From contig OU452201.1 in NCBI GenBank assembly GCA_911728435.2, forward strand, positions 21,576,001-21,640,000: a DNA stretch of 64,000 nucleotides. Reading direction: 5' to 3'. Below the pieces are notes generated by a model that was given only the letters and a program-made list of their open reading frames with translations, made no database searches and had not been told where the DNA came from. Of this stretch, positions 1 to 11,850 are shown piece by piece. Made by a program: the position numbers and the translations under genes. The stretch comes from Apoderus coryli (taxonomy: Eukaryota; Arthropoda; Insecta; Coleoptera; Attelabidae). The stretch's first letter is position 1. The number at the start of each line of letters is the position of its first letter.

Positions 1-573
1 AAAAACTTATTAGAGTCTTTGAGGATTTGAAATAGATTTTATTAGCAGTAACAGCTTCTTGTGGAAATCAGCCAAATTAATTGTTTCGTTATTGTTCAAC
101 GTATTAGTATTTCCGGTTAGTTTGTTATCGTCGAATTCACTTTCTGAATTTATAAATTCATCAGTTACATAATCATTATCTTTATAAGAGTTTTCTCTAG
201 CTCTTCATCGTATGAATAGTTATTTGCCTAAAAAATACTAATTTACTGGGTTTGAATGAAACCTGAATATAAGCCCTGTGGCTGTAAAAAAAACTATGAA
301 AGCATGCAACAAAATGAGGCTTTAAACCCCAGAAATTTTTTGGAAATAAATAAACTCTCAATCTAAAAGTGGAGTAACTGAACAGAATCGGATAAAAACC
401 ACACAAGGCCAAATAGCACTACCTGTATCGAGCTAGCTAGATACCATAGGTAAGATTATTATCTCAAATTTATTGCAACATTTACTGAACTTAAATAATG
501 TAAGAATCAAAACATGACTTCTCCTAGAATAGACGACAATATCATCGATCCATACTAGAACCAAACTGTCTGA
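1..573. other. AT-rich DNA, no feature seen
   Basis: No recognisable coding, RNA or repeat structure. The frame of the downstream retroelement is closed by a stop codon at 571-573. Confidence 0.5.
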
Positions 574-591
574 CATAGACAACAATTATGG

Positions 592-2856
592 ATGTATATC
601 ATCCTGTTCAATAAGATACTGCAATTAGGGCAAGTACCAACTGCATGGAAGACTGGAACAACAGTCCTCATATACAAGAAGGGCGACAGGATGGACCCCA
701 GTAATTGGCGCCCCATCTCGCTCTGCAGCTGCCTATATAAATTGTTCACCTCCTGCTTGGCGTCCAGAATTTCGTCCTGGGCCAACAACAACGGGCTGCT
801 GTCACCTGCTCAGAAAGGTTTCGGACGTAACGAAGGTTGTTTCGAACATAACTTCCTTATACAAAGCGTCCTGGAGAATGTAAGAAGAACGCGAAGAAGG
901 TGTGCCATCGCCTGGCTAGACCTGGCAAATGCCTTTGGATCAGTCCCGCACGGTCACCTGCTGCGGACGTTATCTGCCATGGGTCTGGATGGTACTACGG
1001 TCGAGATTATTCGTGACATCTACAGTGGCTGTTCAGCTACTATACGTACTCCTGAGGGCGAATCGGCGGACTTTCCGGTCCGTGCCGGTGTTCGACAGGG
1101 CTGCCCATTAAGTCCTGTTATCTTCAACCTGGCCCTGGAGCCAGTGCTGCGTTCCGTCCTTAGGACAAACCAGGGTTTTACCCTCCATGGACGACTTCTC
1201 GCGGTACTGGCGTATGCGGATGACTTGGTGATGGTGGCGGAGTCGCCGGAAACCCTTCAGCATCTCCTGGACGAGGCTGGCCGCACTTCAACGAGATGTG
1301 GACTCACCTTCAAACCCGCCAAATGTGCATCTCTACATCTAGACTGCAGAGTCCGCAGCGTCTGCCTTCCTACAACGTTCAACATCCAGGATCGTCAGTT
1401 TGGTGCAATGGTTGAGGGTGAGGCCTATCAGCACCTGGGAGTCCCAACTGGTTACCATGTGGACCAGACGCCGGAGGTGACGGTGCGCAATATGTCGGAC
1501 GCCGTGGATCGGCTTGATTCTTCGTTGCTGGCACCATGGCAGAAGATCGACGCCATCAATACGTTTGTTATGCCTCAGATCAGCTTCACCATGCGAGGCT
1601 GTGTGGTCAAGAAGAACTCGGTGAAAGAACTTGATCGAAAGGTGAAGCTGCTGGTGAAGAAGTGGATGAACCTTCCACAGAGGGCGAGCCCCGAGATTGT
1701 CTACTTGCCAAACAAGAGGGGGGGCGCTGGCGTGCTCCCTCTGGCCGACCTGTTGGATGTGTCAACCATGGTGCATGCTTTCCGCATGCTCACATGTCCT
1801 GAGGATGTCGCCAGGTCCGTGGCGTTGGGCCAGCTCACTGAGGTGGTCCGTCGCCGTATCGGACGTCAACCTTTCCTGGAGGACCTAATGAATTACCTTA
1901 GTGGCGATCTCAGGGGCGAGTTTGGCTATGATCGGGGGGACATTGAGTCGCTTTGGACCAGGGCTCGAAATGCTACCAGGAGACTGGCGGCGAGGACACC
2001 GGTGGCGTGGATGGTGGCTGACAACAACTGCGCCCTGCGTATCGGATTCCCGCGCCCAACCGGTGACAACGTGGTGGTGTCTGGCCAGCGGTCCGCGGTG
2101 GAGTCGAGGCTGAGAACAATGTTGGCCGGTATCTATGAGAATTCCCTTACCCGTAAACCAGACCAGGGTAAGGTCTTCAGGCTGTCATCAAAGAGTGCTG
2201 CCAGCAACCACTTCATGCGAGATGGCTTCGCGACGAGGTTTTGTGATTGGCGATTCCTTCATCGCGCAAGACTGGACTGTGTGCCCCTCAATGCTACTCG
2301 TAGATTTGGAGGGGGCGACAAAAGATGCCGAAAATGCGGGGGTCAAGCCGAGACGCTGCCCCACGTCTTAAACCACTGTCGTGTGCACTCAGCAGCTTGG
2401 CAGAAGCGGCATAACGCAGTCCAGGACAGACTGGTCCGGGCCGTCCCGGACAGGGCTGGGACCGTCGCGGTCAACCGTACTGTGCCGGGAACAGGCTCCA
2501 ACCTTCGCCCGGACATCGTTATAACATCAGGCCAATCAATCACAATAATAGACGTTTCTATCCCGTTTGAGAACGGTCATGACGCCTTCACTGTGGCTCG
2601 TGACCACAAGATTGCAAAGTACGAGCCACTGGCGGATGAGCTGCGGGCTGGGGGCTTCGATGTGGTTGTCGACGCGTTCCTGGTTGGTGCCCTTGGCTCT
2701 TGGGACTTGCTGAACGAGCGTGTGATCCGGCGGTGTGGTGTATCGATGTTTTATGCTCGTCTAATGAGAAAACTAATGTGCAGCGATGTGGTGCGGTGGT
2801 CGCGCGACATTTATGTGGAGCACGTAACAGGGGTCAGACAATACGCCGAGAATTGA
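592..2856 (+). CDS. RLE-type non-LTR retrotransposon polyprotein (R2/NeSL-like), 5'-truncated
   Basis: An uninterrupted 754-residue frame encoding the C-terminal part of a retrotransposon replicase that copies its RNA at a nicked target. Seen: reverse-transcriptase finger motif 'WRPISLCSCLYK' (about 39-50), motif A 'AWLDLANAF' (107-115, Asp110), 'GVRQGCPLSP' (166-175) and the catalytic box YADD (208-211). A CCHC knuckle follows (Cys579, Cys582, His591, Cys596), then a restriction-like endonuclease signature (Pro640-Asp641, Asp654, Lys673). This order defines the R2/NeSL class of non-LTR elements; the exact clade is inference. The frame is open from 574 and starts inside the RT fingers, so the natural N-terminus (zinc fingers, Myb) is missing. 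The ATG at 592 is probably not a native start. It is clearly more GC-rich than its surroundings. No 28S rDNA is seen on either side, so this is not a canonical R2 site. Confidence 0.9.
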   Translation: MYIILFNKILQLGQVPTAWKTGTTVLIYKKGDRMDPSNWRPISLCSCLYKLFTSCLASRISSWANNNGLLSPAQKGFGRNEGCFEHNFLIQSVLENVRRTRRRCAIAWLDLANAFGSVPHGHLLRTLSAMGLDGTTVEIIRDIYSGCSATIRTPEGESADFPVRAGVRQGCPLSPVIFNLALEPVLRSVLRTNQGFTLHGRLLAVLAYADDLVMVAESPETLQHLLDEAGRTSTRCGLTFKPAKCASLHLDCRVRSVCLPTTFNIQDRQFGAMVEGEAYQHLGVPTGYHVDQTPEVTVRNMSDAVDRLDSSLLAPWQKIDAINTFVMPQISFTMRGCVVKKNSVKELDRKVKLLVKKWMNLPQRASPEIVYLPNKRGGAGVLPLADLLDVSTMVHAFRMLTCPEDVARSVALGQLTEVVRRRIGRQPFLEDLMNYLSGDLRGEFGYDRGDIESLWTRARNATRRLAARTPVAWMVADNNCALRIGFPRPTGDNVVVSGQRSAVESRLRTMLAGIYENSLTRKPDQGKVFRLSSKSAASNHFMRDGFATRFCDWRFLHRARLDCVPLNATRRFGGGDKRCRKCGGQAETLPHVLNHCRVHSAAWQKRHNAVQDRLVRAVPDRAGTVAVNRTVPGTGSNLRPDIVITSGQSITIIDVSIPFENGHDAFTVARDHKIAKYEPLADELRAGGFDVVVDAFLVGALGSWDLLNERVIRRCGVSMFYARLMRKLMCSDVVRWSRDIYVEHVTGVRQYAEN

Positions 2857-3114
2857 GATGTGAATTGTATTGTGTATAGTGTATAGACATTTGTATTTGG
2901 TATTGTTGTATTTTATTCTTTTATGACATGGTAATCCATGTAGCGTGTCTTTGCTATAGCTGTATTGATTATGTTTATATAGTTTTTGATTATTGATTTG
3001 TGTATATATCGCATGTATCTGATGACTTAAGTTTTACCTCTTTTTGTGAGTGACTTGTTAGATTTATTTTATTTATACCTGTTTTTGTAAAAAACCATTT
3101 CTTGAAAATAAAAG
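2857..3114 (+). other. probable 3' UTR of the RLE retrotransposon
   Basis: T/G-rich non-coding tail after the stop codon, with AATAAA at 3107-3112. No poly(A) tract or target duplication is evident, so the true 3' end is uncertain. Confidence 0.4.
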
Positions 3115-3500
3115 TATCTAATTTTTCCAAACTGTATGCGACCACACTGTGTAATCGAATATATGCCATGATACGAAATGAGACTGGCGAATTACAACAT
3201 GGCGTCATAAGCCATCTGACTAACTCGCTGCACATTTTGCAAGAAATATCTGAAATTATTAACCGTGTAGGGCAGTTGTTGAACGTCTGTATATCGATTT
3301 CTCAGAAGCGTCTGACAGGATGGATCTTTATATACTTTTCAGAAAGATGGAACGATTGGGATTTTCCTGCAGCTGACTCGAAAGTTATTTGCAGGCGATT
3401 TGGAAAATGTTCATACCCATATTGTGCTTTGCAGGCTTTATATTTCAAGACGAATTATATTCTGTCATAGGAATGATCTTGATTTGACTATCCAGAACAT
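3115..3500 (+). pseudogene. LINE reverse-transcriptase fragment (degenerate)
   Basis: Read across one frameshift, this piece gives 'ELQHGVISH', then 'EISEIINRVGQLLNV', then 'VYIDFSEASDRMDLYILF' and 'KMERLGF'. That is the usual palm-A neighbourhood of Jockey/CR1-like LINE reverse transcriptases (Asp-Phe-Ser-x-Ala-x-Asp). The frame changes near 3290, and stops follow after about 3470. The YxDD box is absent. A short open frame from 3102 overlaps it but changes out of the homologous frame, so it is not a functional gene. It may be the front part of the fragment at 5064-5480. Confidence 0.6.
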
Positions 3501-5060
3501 AAGTTTATTCGTTACTCTCAAAATTGAGTTGTTCTATAATATAATTATTGTAAGAGGAATGTGTTTGACAGACAGTGATCTTTGTTATTTAAAGAATTAT
3601 AGTTCCCTCCATATTAAGCATTATGCTCTAACTATCTTAAGTTAAAGTTCTAATAGAAGCAAATAATTCAAAATAAAAAGAACTGAATGACAAAATCCAA
3701 AACAAACATTTCATTATTTAATGAAGGAATCCATTTCGAAGAGGATCGATGATTTTTAAACACAAAATAAACATAAATATATTGTTAAATTATTAATATT
3801 GTCAGACATGTTTCTAGAATACATTCTTATCATCAGTGTTGTTACAACTCACCATCCGTTATTTATAACACATTATGACTAATATATCTATACGTTAATC
3901 TTGTGAAAATATTTTTTTTAATGTTTAAACTAATACATGAATCAATCAAAACACAAATATTGGCATTAGCAAGCCTGAAAGAACATTTTTTCTTCGTCCT
4001 AGTATGAGATACAAAAAGATTCAGGCAAAGAAGATTATTATGCCTTGTGAACTATAACGGTCGGACAGGCGACAGGAGATCACATATTTTATTCATTGTC
4101 ACACCCGGTATTTTGTAATAAAAATATTGCATCCGGTCGAACTAGGTATTTTACGCTGATTAATAATTTATAAACGTTCATCAAAGTTTATGAAAGTTCA
4201 TGACTCTAATATAGGAATAGACAAGAAATTGCTGATTCAAATAAAACGGTACGACCGACGCTCATTGGTCGATATTCGAAAGAGTGGAAAAAGTAATGTG
4301 ATAAATGTTGGTGTAAGAGAAAGTTACAGGGGATTTTGATTTGCACTTCTGTGTAATAAAGTTTGAATAGAGTGGTTGGAGACTTCGCGGCTCGGACCAT
4401 GCAGACTCCCCGCGATGAGGCACATATGTGTCCGAATGCTTCGCCTGTTTCTCTAACCACAAAACTCTCTTTTTTGGGGTTCTTGAGTAGTGTCTTTTAT
4501 GTTTACTTAACGTGTAAATAGAATTAATCTTAATTATAAATTTGAAATATTCTTTGAAAGTGAAATTACCGAAAAAGATCAGCTGTGTCGTCAAAAATGA
4601 TTGTAATGTAAGTACTAATTTTTAAATATTATAATTGTTGAATTTATTCTGAAACTTGTCCTTTGATTCATTTAAGTGATTTTCTTTTATTTTAAATAAT
4701 TAATTTAATAAATACGAAGAAGAATATATTTGACTTTCCTTTTTTACTTTAAAATAGTTTTCTAAATCTAAACAAGTAACTATTAACTGAGAGACGCCGT
4801 TCAAATACAGACCGTCACTCGCTAACGAGGGAGAATCATTAAGATCCTCTTTTGTGAGCGTGATGTACGTGGGCGATTCCCGAGTAGCTCTACAAGCCAA
4901 GCGAACAACTTATTAAAACCAAAAGAACATAATCAATAAAATTCCAACCCTTCTCTAAACTCTATACAAAGATTTAACTCAGAAGAGCACGCTTATCTGA
5001 ATCTTCAAATTCTACAAAGACATAAGGGAGGCTCAATCCTTACTTTCTAATACTATTTGT
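3500..5060. other. AT-rich DNA, no gene seen
   Basis: No supported coding sequence. A GC-richer patch at 4815-4900 contains a CTCGCTAACGAG palindrome that recurs at about 17570 and 51140. Short minus-strand frames near 4206-4594 have no recognisable motif. Confidence 0.4.
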
Positions 5061-5063
5061 GAC

Positions 5064-5480
5064 ATGGTGAAGACGCCGTTTCTATTAAATTTATTCTCTT
5101 ATATTTTTTTTTGTCATATTATGCTTCATTGGGCTGGCATCCGTATTACACTGTCCATAAAAAAATCTATTGAGAGCAGTCAGCGTCGGTTTTTAAAATA
5201 TTTGGCATTTCGCTTGGATGGCATCAATCCTGAAAGAGGCTATTAATATCTGGATTCGATGTGCACAACGTGTAGCTTCGACAACAGAATAATTTTATTA
5301 AATCTTGAATTAATTGTAATATGTCAAGAATTTACCCACGAGCTCGAGTGTGAAAAAGTTAAGTGAAATTTATCTCAAGGATATCAACCAGAAACAATGA
5401 GCTGTTCAGCTGTACAAAGGCAAGAACCAATGTCCTTTCCCGTTGCCCAATATAATATGTCATATGTGTGGTAGCTATAA
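5064..5480 (+). pseudogene. LINE reverse-transcriptase C-terminal fragment
   Basis: The translation contains 'SIESSQRRFLKYLAFRL' followed by 'GINPERGY', the typical post-palm segment of Jockey-like LINE polyproteins (IE-x-x-QRRFL). About 200 bp downstream, 'KARTNVLSRCPIYNM' resembles the conserved C-terminal end of the same proteins. Stops and frame changes lie between, starting with a stop at 5244. It is a dead remnant, perhaps of the same insertion as 3115-3500. Confidence 0.6.
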
Positions 5481-5599
5481 CAGGTTTTGACCAGATATCT
5501 CTTTTCGGATAGTGTCGAAATTGTATTGCATTCATAGTTCTACTAGTATTTTATGTGGTTTGTCTTTTTTAGATTATTACACACACAAATTTCGACATA

Positions 5600-6790
5600 T
5601 ACAGGGTGTCCGCAAAAAGGAGATCAATCCGTTAACCACAGATTCCTTGAGCAAAAATAATATGAGTTTTGAAATGTAATTTTTCATTTTAGCCCTCCAT
5701 GTTCGATATACAGGGCGTCAAAGTTGAAAATTTAAAACCAATACTGAAATTACCATTAAGGTGCATCAAATTAAGTACAGTTTTCGAAAAGGTAATCAAG
5801 CTAAACACTACGAACACGAAATTGTTTATTATTTTTAACTTAATTTGAAGCACCATAGTCAAATATTAATTATTTAAACATATTATTTTAAAAACATGAA
5901 AAAGTAACTAAATAAACATTAGAAAAACTACCAGTCTAAAGAAATTGCTCGATATGACCCCCATTTTTTTCAATGCATATACGAGCTATTTTTAGTAAAG
6001 AAAATCCTATTCTTTGAAAAATATGAGGCTTCAACCTAAAGTCTCCCCCAGCTTGTAAGATTATCTCTATTAAATGATTTTCACTCAAAATCGGAACCTT
6101 ATAAACAAAAGTCTTTCATACAACAACAACAATGTGGGAGAAGTAAAGCTGCTGTCTTTTTAAAATCTGGTGTACTTCAGATTTCCCAATGTTTTCAACC
6201 TGTCGGACAAGAACTCCTCGATGCTTGTTAAAATACTCTTCTCTTTTTCCGGTTTAATTATACGGGGTCGACCGCAGTTTCCTCTACGGTCTTCCCTAAA
6301 ACTTCAACTGTGCCTTAGTGGCCTAACCAAATTTGAAAAATACCTTCGTTTTGGATGAATTCGATTAGGGAACTTTTCTGCGTATCGCCTATCGGCTAAA
6401 CTAGCGTTAGAGTTACATTTTCCTATTAAATAAACAAAAATACAATTTTACTGATTATAATCAATCAAATGTCTGTAAATCTTACCCATGATTAAAATAA
6501 TATCCATCATTTCCGAAAAACATATAAAATTGTTTCGTCTACGATCCATTTTCGTTGTGTTTACTTATAAAATTACCGATAATTAAAAATATTAACTTTT
6601 AAACCTTAAAGTACTGGCAAATTGTGACCACTAATTTGACAACAATAAAACATTGCTTAATCCAAGGTAACACCAGACTTTTCAAAGTATCTCAAAAACA
6701 AATGATTTTATCCAAATTTTATGAGAGTCATTGGCGTACGTAATAAAAAATTGGGGGGGGGTGGTTCAATGAGTACTGAACATCCCGTAT
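5600..6790 (-). mobile_element. mariner-like element relic (transposase ends retained)
   Basis: The left end begins TATACAGGGTGTCC, the terminal sequence shared with other mariner-like elements in this window. On the minus strand around 6190-6310 the translation gives 'RGNCGRPRIIKPEKEKS', like the linker after the helix-turn-helix. Around 5935-5990 it gives 'IARICIEKNGGHIEQFL', the usual C-terminus of these transposases. The catalytic centre is missing or unreadable between them. A run of nine G lies near the right end at about 6752. The right boundary is approximate. Confidence 0.55.
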
Positions 6791-8360
6791 TTTGGCTATT
6801 AAGAAATTGTTTTTTGTGTTGTTTTTTTGGAAAAAAAGTAGTTCTTTATGCTGAAGCAACACACTAAATTTGAATCCAATATCTCAATAAATACAGCTAA
6901 GACATGAAATTATAGAAAGTTACCGTTTCTTTCATATTTGCGTCATTATGGCCATTATATGGCGTCATATTTCGTTACCATAAAAAGAAGAGATAAAAAA
7001 TATATAACATAGAATATATTTATAAATGCTACGTGTAAAATATATATTGAATATCATATTATACTTCCATAGAACCTATAATAATGTACATACATACAAG
7101 CATAGTTAAACTTTATATTCAACTCCGCAGAGCCAGTTTATGGAGATTGTAATTTACATGCTGTTGACCCTATCATGGCCTATGAACAGAGATATCTTTT
7201 TTTTTAGTATTGTATATCCCTAAAACTTCTTGTCACATCGTTACTTCCTTTTGGTTTCTCTTTCAGTGTGACCCGATCAAGTTCCGTCAAATGCAATTTA
7301 TTAGGAATGTCACTCTACAGTAGTTTAAATTGGGACCTTGCCCTAGAGAAATAGGTTACGAGATGTGTCTGTTGTAATAAATAACTATTTTTTTGAAGAC
7401 ATTCTTAGATGCTTGATAAATAAAACCGATATAAATGTAGTATTTTTTTGTAATTTTCAACAAACTGAATATTTCCACAATTAAACTCAAAATTGAAAAC
7501 TTGTATTTTTCTTTGTTTCCACTTAAGATCGGTAATTTAGCGATAGTGTTGTTTAGGATTAACCTAATTCTCTCTCGACATAAATGTTTGTTCAATACCG
7601 AGCTTTTAGTTCAAAACACCTAAGCACTTCGTTAATAATGAAATTCTTAAATTTTTCTTCAAATATTATTTGTACGGGGATTCTCCATGAATTGAAAATG
7701 GATATAATCGCTGTTGTAAAAAGTTATAATTTATTTTGTAACAACCCTAACATATTTCACACTTGACGCATTTATATAATAATCTATTCACAATGAGTGA
7801 AATGAGTAAAATAATGCCAGGTTTGCTTTTAACGTCATGCATGAAGGCATAAAAAAGATCTTAGGAGACAACTGAATGGTTAGCCTACTGAATGAATTTG
7901 CCTAAAACAATAATCTCTGATTAATTTCAATCCCTTCCGCGAGAGCATTTTCTTATGCACCATAACCAATCACAACAAGGTGTAGGATTTCCAAACATTT
8001 TAGTGCTAATTAAGAAGGAATAATTTTGCATCATTACGGACAAAATTTAGCGGGATTTTGTTTAAATTAGCAGAGCCCAGGTTCAGTCCAGTGGATCTAG
8101 ATGGATGTATGTATGTTTCGACAGATGCTGATGAATTTGATTCGCACTTTTTGTGAGCTCGTCAAAGTACCACAGTCATGCCTATCTACAACATCTGCTT
8201 GCCTTTAACCACATTTTGCATGTGTAAAACTAAACAATTCTCGTAGAAGTATTTACACATTTCACCGTACCCTGATCGATAAATCTAATACATAGATAAC
8301 GCCAGCAGCGAAGGTAGAAAAATATAGAATCATGCAGAAACAATTATTTAAACACAAGAA
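6790..8360. other. AT-rich DNA, no feature seen
   Basis: Only short, motif-free open frames. Nothing is supported. Confidence 0.4.
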
Positions 8361-8856
8361 GCCATCAGGAGACCGTTTCGTCTTTTTGCTAGCATCCCCA
8401 CATATTTGGGTACTAGCAACGATTCGAGCGGTGTTCTCCATCCATTCGGTCGTCGATCTTCAATACCTAACTATAATGAAATTACATAATAATTTGTGGT
8501 CGTTCATATAATAAACCAGAGATTTTCTGGCATAGCCGACAAAATTACTAAGTTTACCTACAGACGGGATTTTGTTTGAATCAGCACTGCGTTTGCATTT
8601 TATCTTATGGCTGGGCGACATAGGTTGCTGAGAGGGTGATTCATCGTTTTTGACATGTTGATTTCAAATCCTTTTGGAATATGCACTTGTGGTAATATTA
8701 TGTTATAGTACCTAAAAAATAAAGATAACACTCTGTTTTGATAAAATTTAACAACAATTTTAGAATAATGAGTTTACGAGTGTTTCGCAAATAATCAAAG
8801 GCGTACATGTTTGTACAAAATATTGCAATATAGGCGGTCTCAAAATTAATTTAGTC

Positions 8857-9900
8857 CAAGGCCTAAAAGTTTCTTAGGGTACATCTAGCACTGGCAAGAT
8901 GATAAGTGGCATTTTTAAGCAACAAAATTATATTAATTTAATAACTATAATAACTATACAATTCATGAGTTATTTTAATTGGTTTAGTAGTTAGTTCATT
9001 AGTCCTTGTTCATTCTCCCGATTATAGGACTTCTGGACGGCAGGTGATGTTGGATTCTTAAGGTCTGCTCTGGATGGCGAGGTTGTTTGGAAGAGTGGTT
9101 GTCGGGGTGGTAGCTTTTGGCGAACGGTAGTAGTGGAAGTGGTTCTGTAGTATTAGACAGTACGGCGACGCTGCGTGCTACTACTGCAATTTCACCTGAT
9201 CTCCTCTGAATCGTCAGCAAGGACGTCAATGTCAGTGTCATCTAGAAGAGCGTCTCCTGTTTTGTTTTAGAACAATTGGCAAGTGGCTCCATTTTCATTT
9301 TCTCTCCTATCTTGTGGTGTATGTTTTTCGTTTCATTATTTTCTTGTGTTAATTAAACCCAGCCAAAAGTAATTTAGCCCATGGCCTAAAAGTTTCTTAG
9401 AGCACATCTAGCACTGGCAAGATGATAAGTGGCATTTTTAAGCAACAAAATTATTTTAATTTAATATCTGTAATAAATATTATACAACTCATGAGTTATA
9501 TTAGTTTGTTTAGTAGGTAGTTTAATAGTTCTTGTCCATTATCCCGATTATGCGACTTCTGCACGGCAGGTGCTGTTAAATTCTTAAGACCTGCTCTGGA
9601 TGGCGAGGTTCTCTGGAAGAGTGGTTGTCGGGGGTAGCATTTCGCGAACGGATGGAGTGGAAGTGGTTCTCTAGAAGAGCAACCGTCTCCTGTTCTTGGT
9701 TTAGAACAATCGGCTAGTGGCTCCATTTTCATTTTCTATCTTATCTTGTGGTGTATGTTTTTCGTTTCATAATTTTTTTGAGTTAATTAACACAACCCTA
9801 AAGGGCACATCTAGCACTGGCAAGATGATAAGTGGCATTTTTTAAGCAACAAAATGCATTTAATATCTACAATTCATGAGTAGAGTTTAGGACAAAAAAT
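8857..9900. repeat. imperfect tandem array, three units
   Basis: The phrase 'ACATCTAGCACTGGCAAGAT' occurs at 8881, 9404 and 9807, each time followed by GATAAGTGGCATTTTTAAGC. The spacings are 523 and 403 bp. Unit 2 lacks about 110 bp found in unit 1, and unit 3 is cut short near 9900. On the minus strand each of the first two units contains an ATG-led frame beginning MKMEPLA; it is quickly interrupted in unit 1 and runs 78 codons in unit 2. This could be an amplified fragment of an unidentified element's first exon. Confidence 0.75.
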
Positions 9901-11040
9901 TTAAAAACAGATTTAACTACTCGCTGACATAGATATACTGTTGGCGAAATGCGTGTCAAATTCAAAAAAGTAATTTAGGTATATACGTATGTAATATGGA
10001 TACTGTAGTACAATTTATTTTCTAATGTATAATCATTATTTACTTATTTTAGTAGCAATTATTAGATATTATTAAGTGGGTTAAGTCCCATGCCGGAGCA
10101 ATGACTTTTACGTTTAAAACAATATAGTAGGAATTAGGAAAAGCAGATAAACTTAAGAGATGAAATAGTATTTACCAGATTAGTATACCCAGATAAAATT
10201 AAATTAGAAATAGGGAGCTGTGGCGCCAATGTTCTAAAATGTGGAAATTTTCCTCACTTGAATTTACAAAAATTTTGTTTCGACTTTTTTGTGTGTGAGC
10301 ATAATTCATCAAGGAGAATAAAATAAGAAAAAAAACTGCGCTTCATAATTTTACTTCTTTAAAGTTTAACCGAGGACGACTTTTACGTGAGTTTTTTTAA
10401 TAAAACCGTATTTTATTTTAAAAGTTTAACGCCACACTTTTAAAGCAACAAATATTCACGTAGCAGAGAGGCGCAAAGGAAAGTTTTAGTATAGCTGTAT
10501 AGGTATGGTATATATGAATGCTTCTCTACTAAGACTTTTGCATTGGGAAGAAGTTTTAAAATTATCGAAAATTTGTAACTCTTCCTGAATTTTTAGCAAT
10601 TGCCGTCTGGAAAATAAAATATTTTTAACATCAAAATATTAATGTTGAGTTGTGATAAATAATCATCGCTCTGCGACTATTTAGTATTTCTATAATATAA
10701 TTTTTTAAAAGTAAGGATTTTTATTTTTATAACTAATCATCAGCTGTTTTGAACCAAAACTTTAAACAATTTAGGTATAAAGTACCAGGGTGCAGTGAGG
10801 TCGGTAAAAAATATGAATTTTATATGTGATGATATTTATATTTCATGTATATGAATATTTTATTGTAATAATTAGATAAATAATGATAAAAATAAAATAA
10901 TAAGTAATAAAATTCCAGTCCACTATAATTAAAAACATTGTTTATTCATTAAGTAAATTTATGAATTAAATAAATGTTTATATTACATTCAAGAAAACAA
11001 CTAAAATTTTTACTTTACAAAGTTTTCTTTAGTAACTCAT
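9900..11040. other. AT-rich DNA, no feature seen
   Basis: Very AT-rich sequence with no coding or repeat structure that I could support. Confidence 0.4.
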
Positions 11041-11185
11041 CTCGCTACCAGTTTCGGCCAGAGACTCTCAATCGACATGAATAAAACAAAAATAGGGTTG
11101 TAAGTGTTACATTAGATTATAAGAATTTTAAATTTTAAAGAGAAATTGTAGTGACATGTTCTCGCTTCAAAACAATTTTTGTAAT

Positions 11186-11375
11186 CTTGACGCTAGTTTC
11201 GCTAACTTGGTTAGCATCCTCAGGAGAGAACAAGAAGATGTTAGTAGTGTTACCGACTCGCGCGTCAAAGTTTAAAAATAATTTAAAAAATAAAATTCTT
11301 GTTGACCTATGTAAAAGTATTGCAACTTATTTTTGTTGTATGCCTGATGATAGTCTTCGGGTCGAAACCGGTAAA
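11186..11375. ncRNA. inverted pair of hammerhead-like motifs (Penelope-type)
   Basis: On the minus strand, CTGAGGA (plus positions 11217-11223) is followed by a 5-bp helix GCTAA/TTAGC and then GAAAC (11196-11200). This is the CUGANGA-helix II-GAAA layout of a hammerhead ribozyme core. On the plus strand, CTGATGA (11344-11350) and GAAAC (11364-11368) bracket a weaker helix. Penelope-like retroelements are known to carry such ribozymes, and a Penelope-like endonuclease remnant lies 150 bp downstream. Helices I and III were not convincingly paired, so activity is not claimed. Confidence 0.45.
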
Positions 11376-11514
11376 GGAGTAGATTATGATTAAATAAACT
11401 TTACTTGGTATTGTTATTTTGGGTGTAAAATATTGGCAGCCACTTAAGAATATTTGAACGAAATTAGCAGACTAACATAATATTATGTATTTTCCGCTTT
11501 TCAGGCCTCAGTAC

Positions 11515-11850
11515 AAAAAACTGGAAAACAAATACTACTAATTGGCTTTTTGCACACCGGTTTATACAACTACATAATATACAAGAGAATTATGGACAAA
11601 GAAGTTCAGGGTAACGTAGAAGAAATAAAAAGCAACTCTTCCTTCGCCAACCACATCGTAAATAGTAACCATTATTTCTCCATAGAAAACACAATAAAGT
11701 ACTCCATTTCTGTCAGAAGAGTACACTGTTAAATGTTCTTCAAGCCCTAGAAATCAATCTATTTAAACACAATAACACTTATACATGTATTGAGGATCAA
11801 TTAGAGTTTGAATGCCTACCTTTCTTCAACTCTCTCACTTTTAACAACCA
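11515..11850 (+). pseudogene. Penelope-like retroelement, GIY-YIG endonuclease end (remnant)
   Basis: The translation contains 'KSNSSFANHIVNSNHYFSIE', then across a frameshift 'LLNVLQALEINLFKHNN' and 'EDQLEFECLPFFN'. The series SFANH...H...E, L(N)xLxxLEI, and final QLEF resembles the conserved tail downstream of the GIY-YIG nuclease domain in Penelope-like elements. The reverse-transcriptase part is not present and the frame is broken near 11725. It is a decayed 3' fragment. Confidence 0.6.

Noticed and set aside
929..2543. Alternative frames inside the RLE retrotransposon
   Set aside because: Overlap the domain-bearing frame and have no homology of their own; typical of a GC-rich gene.
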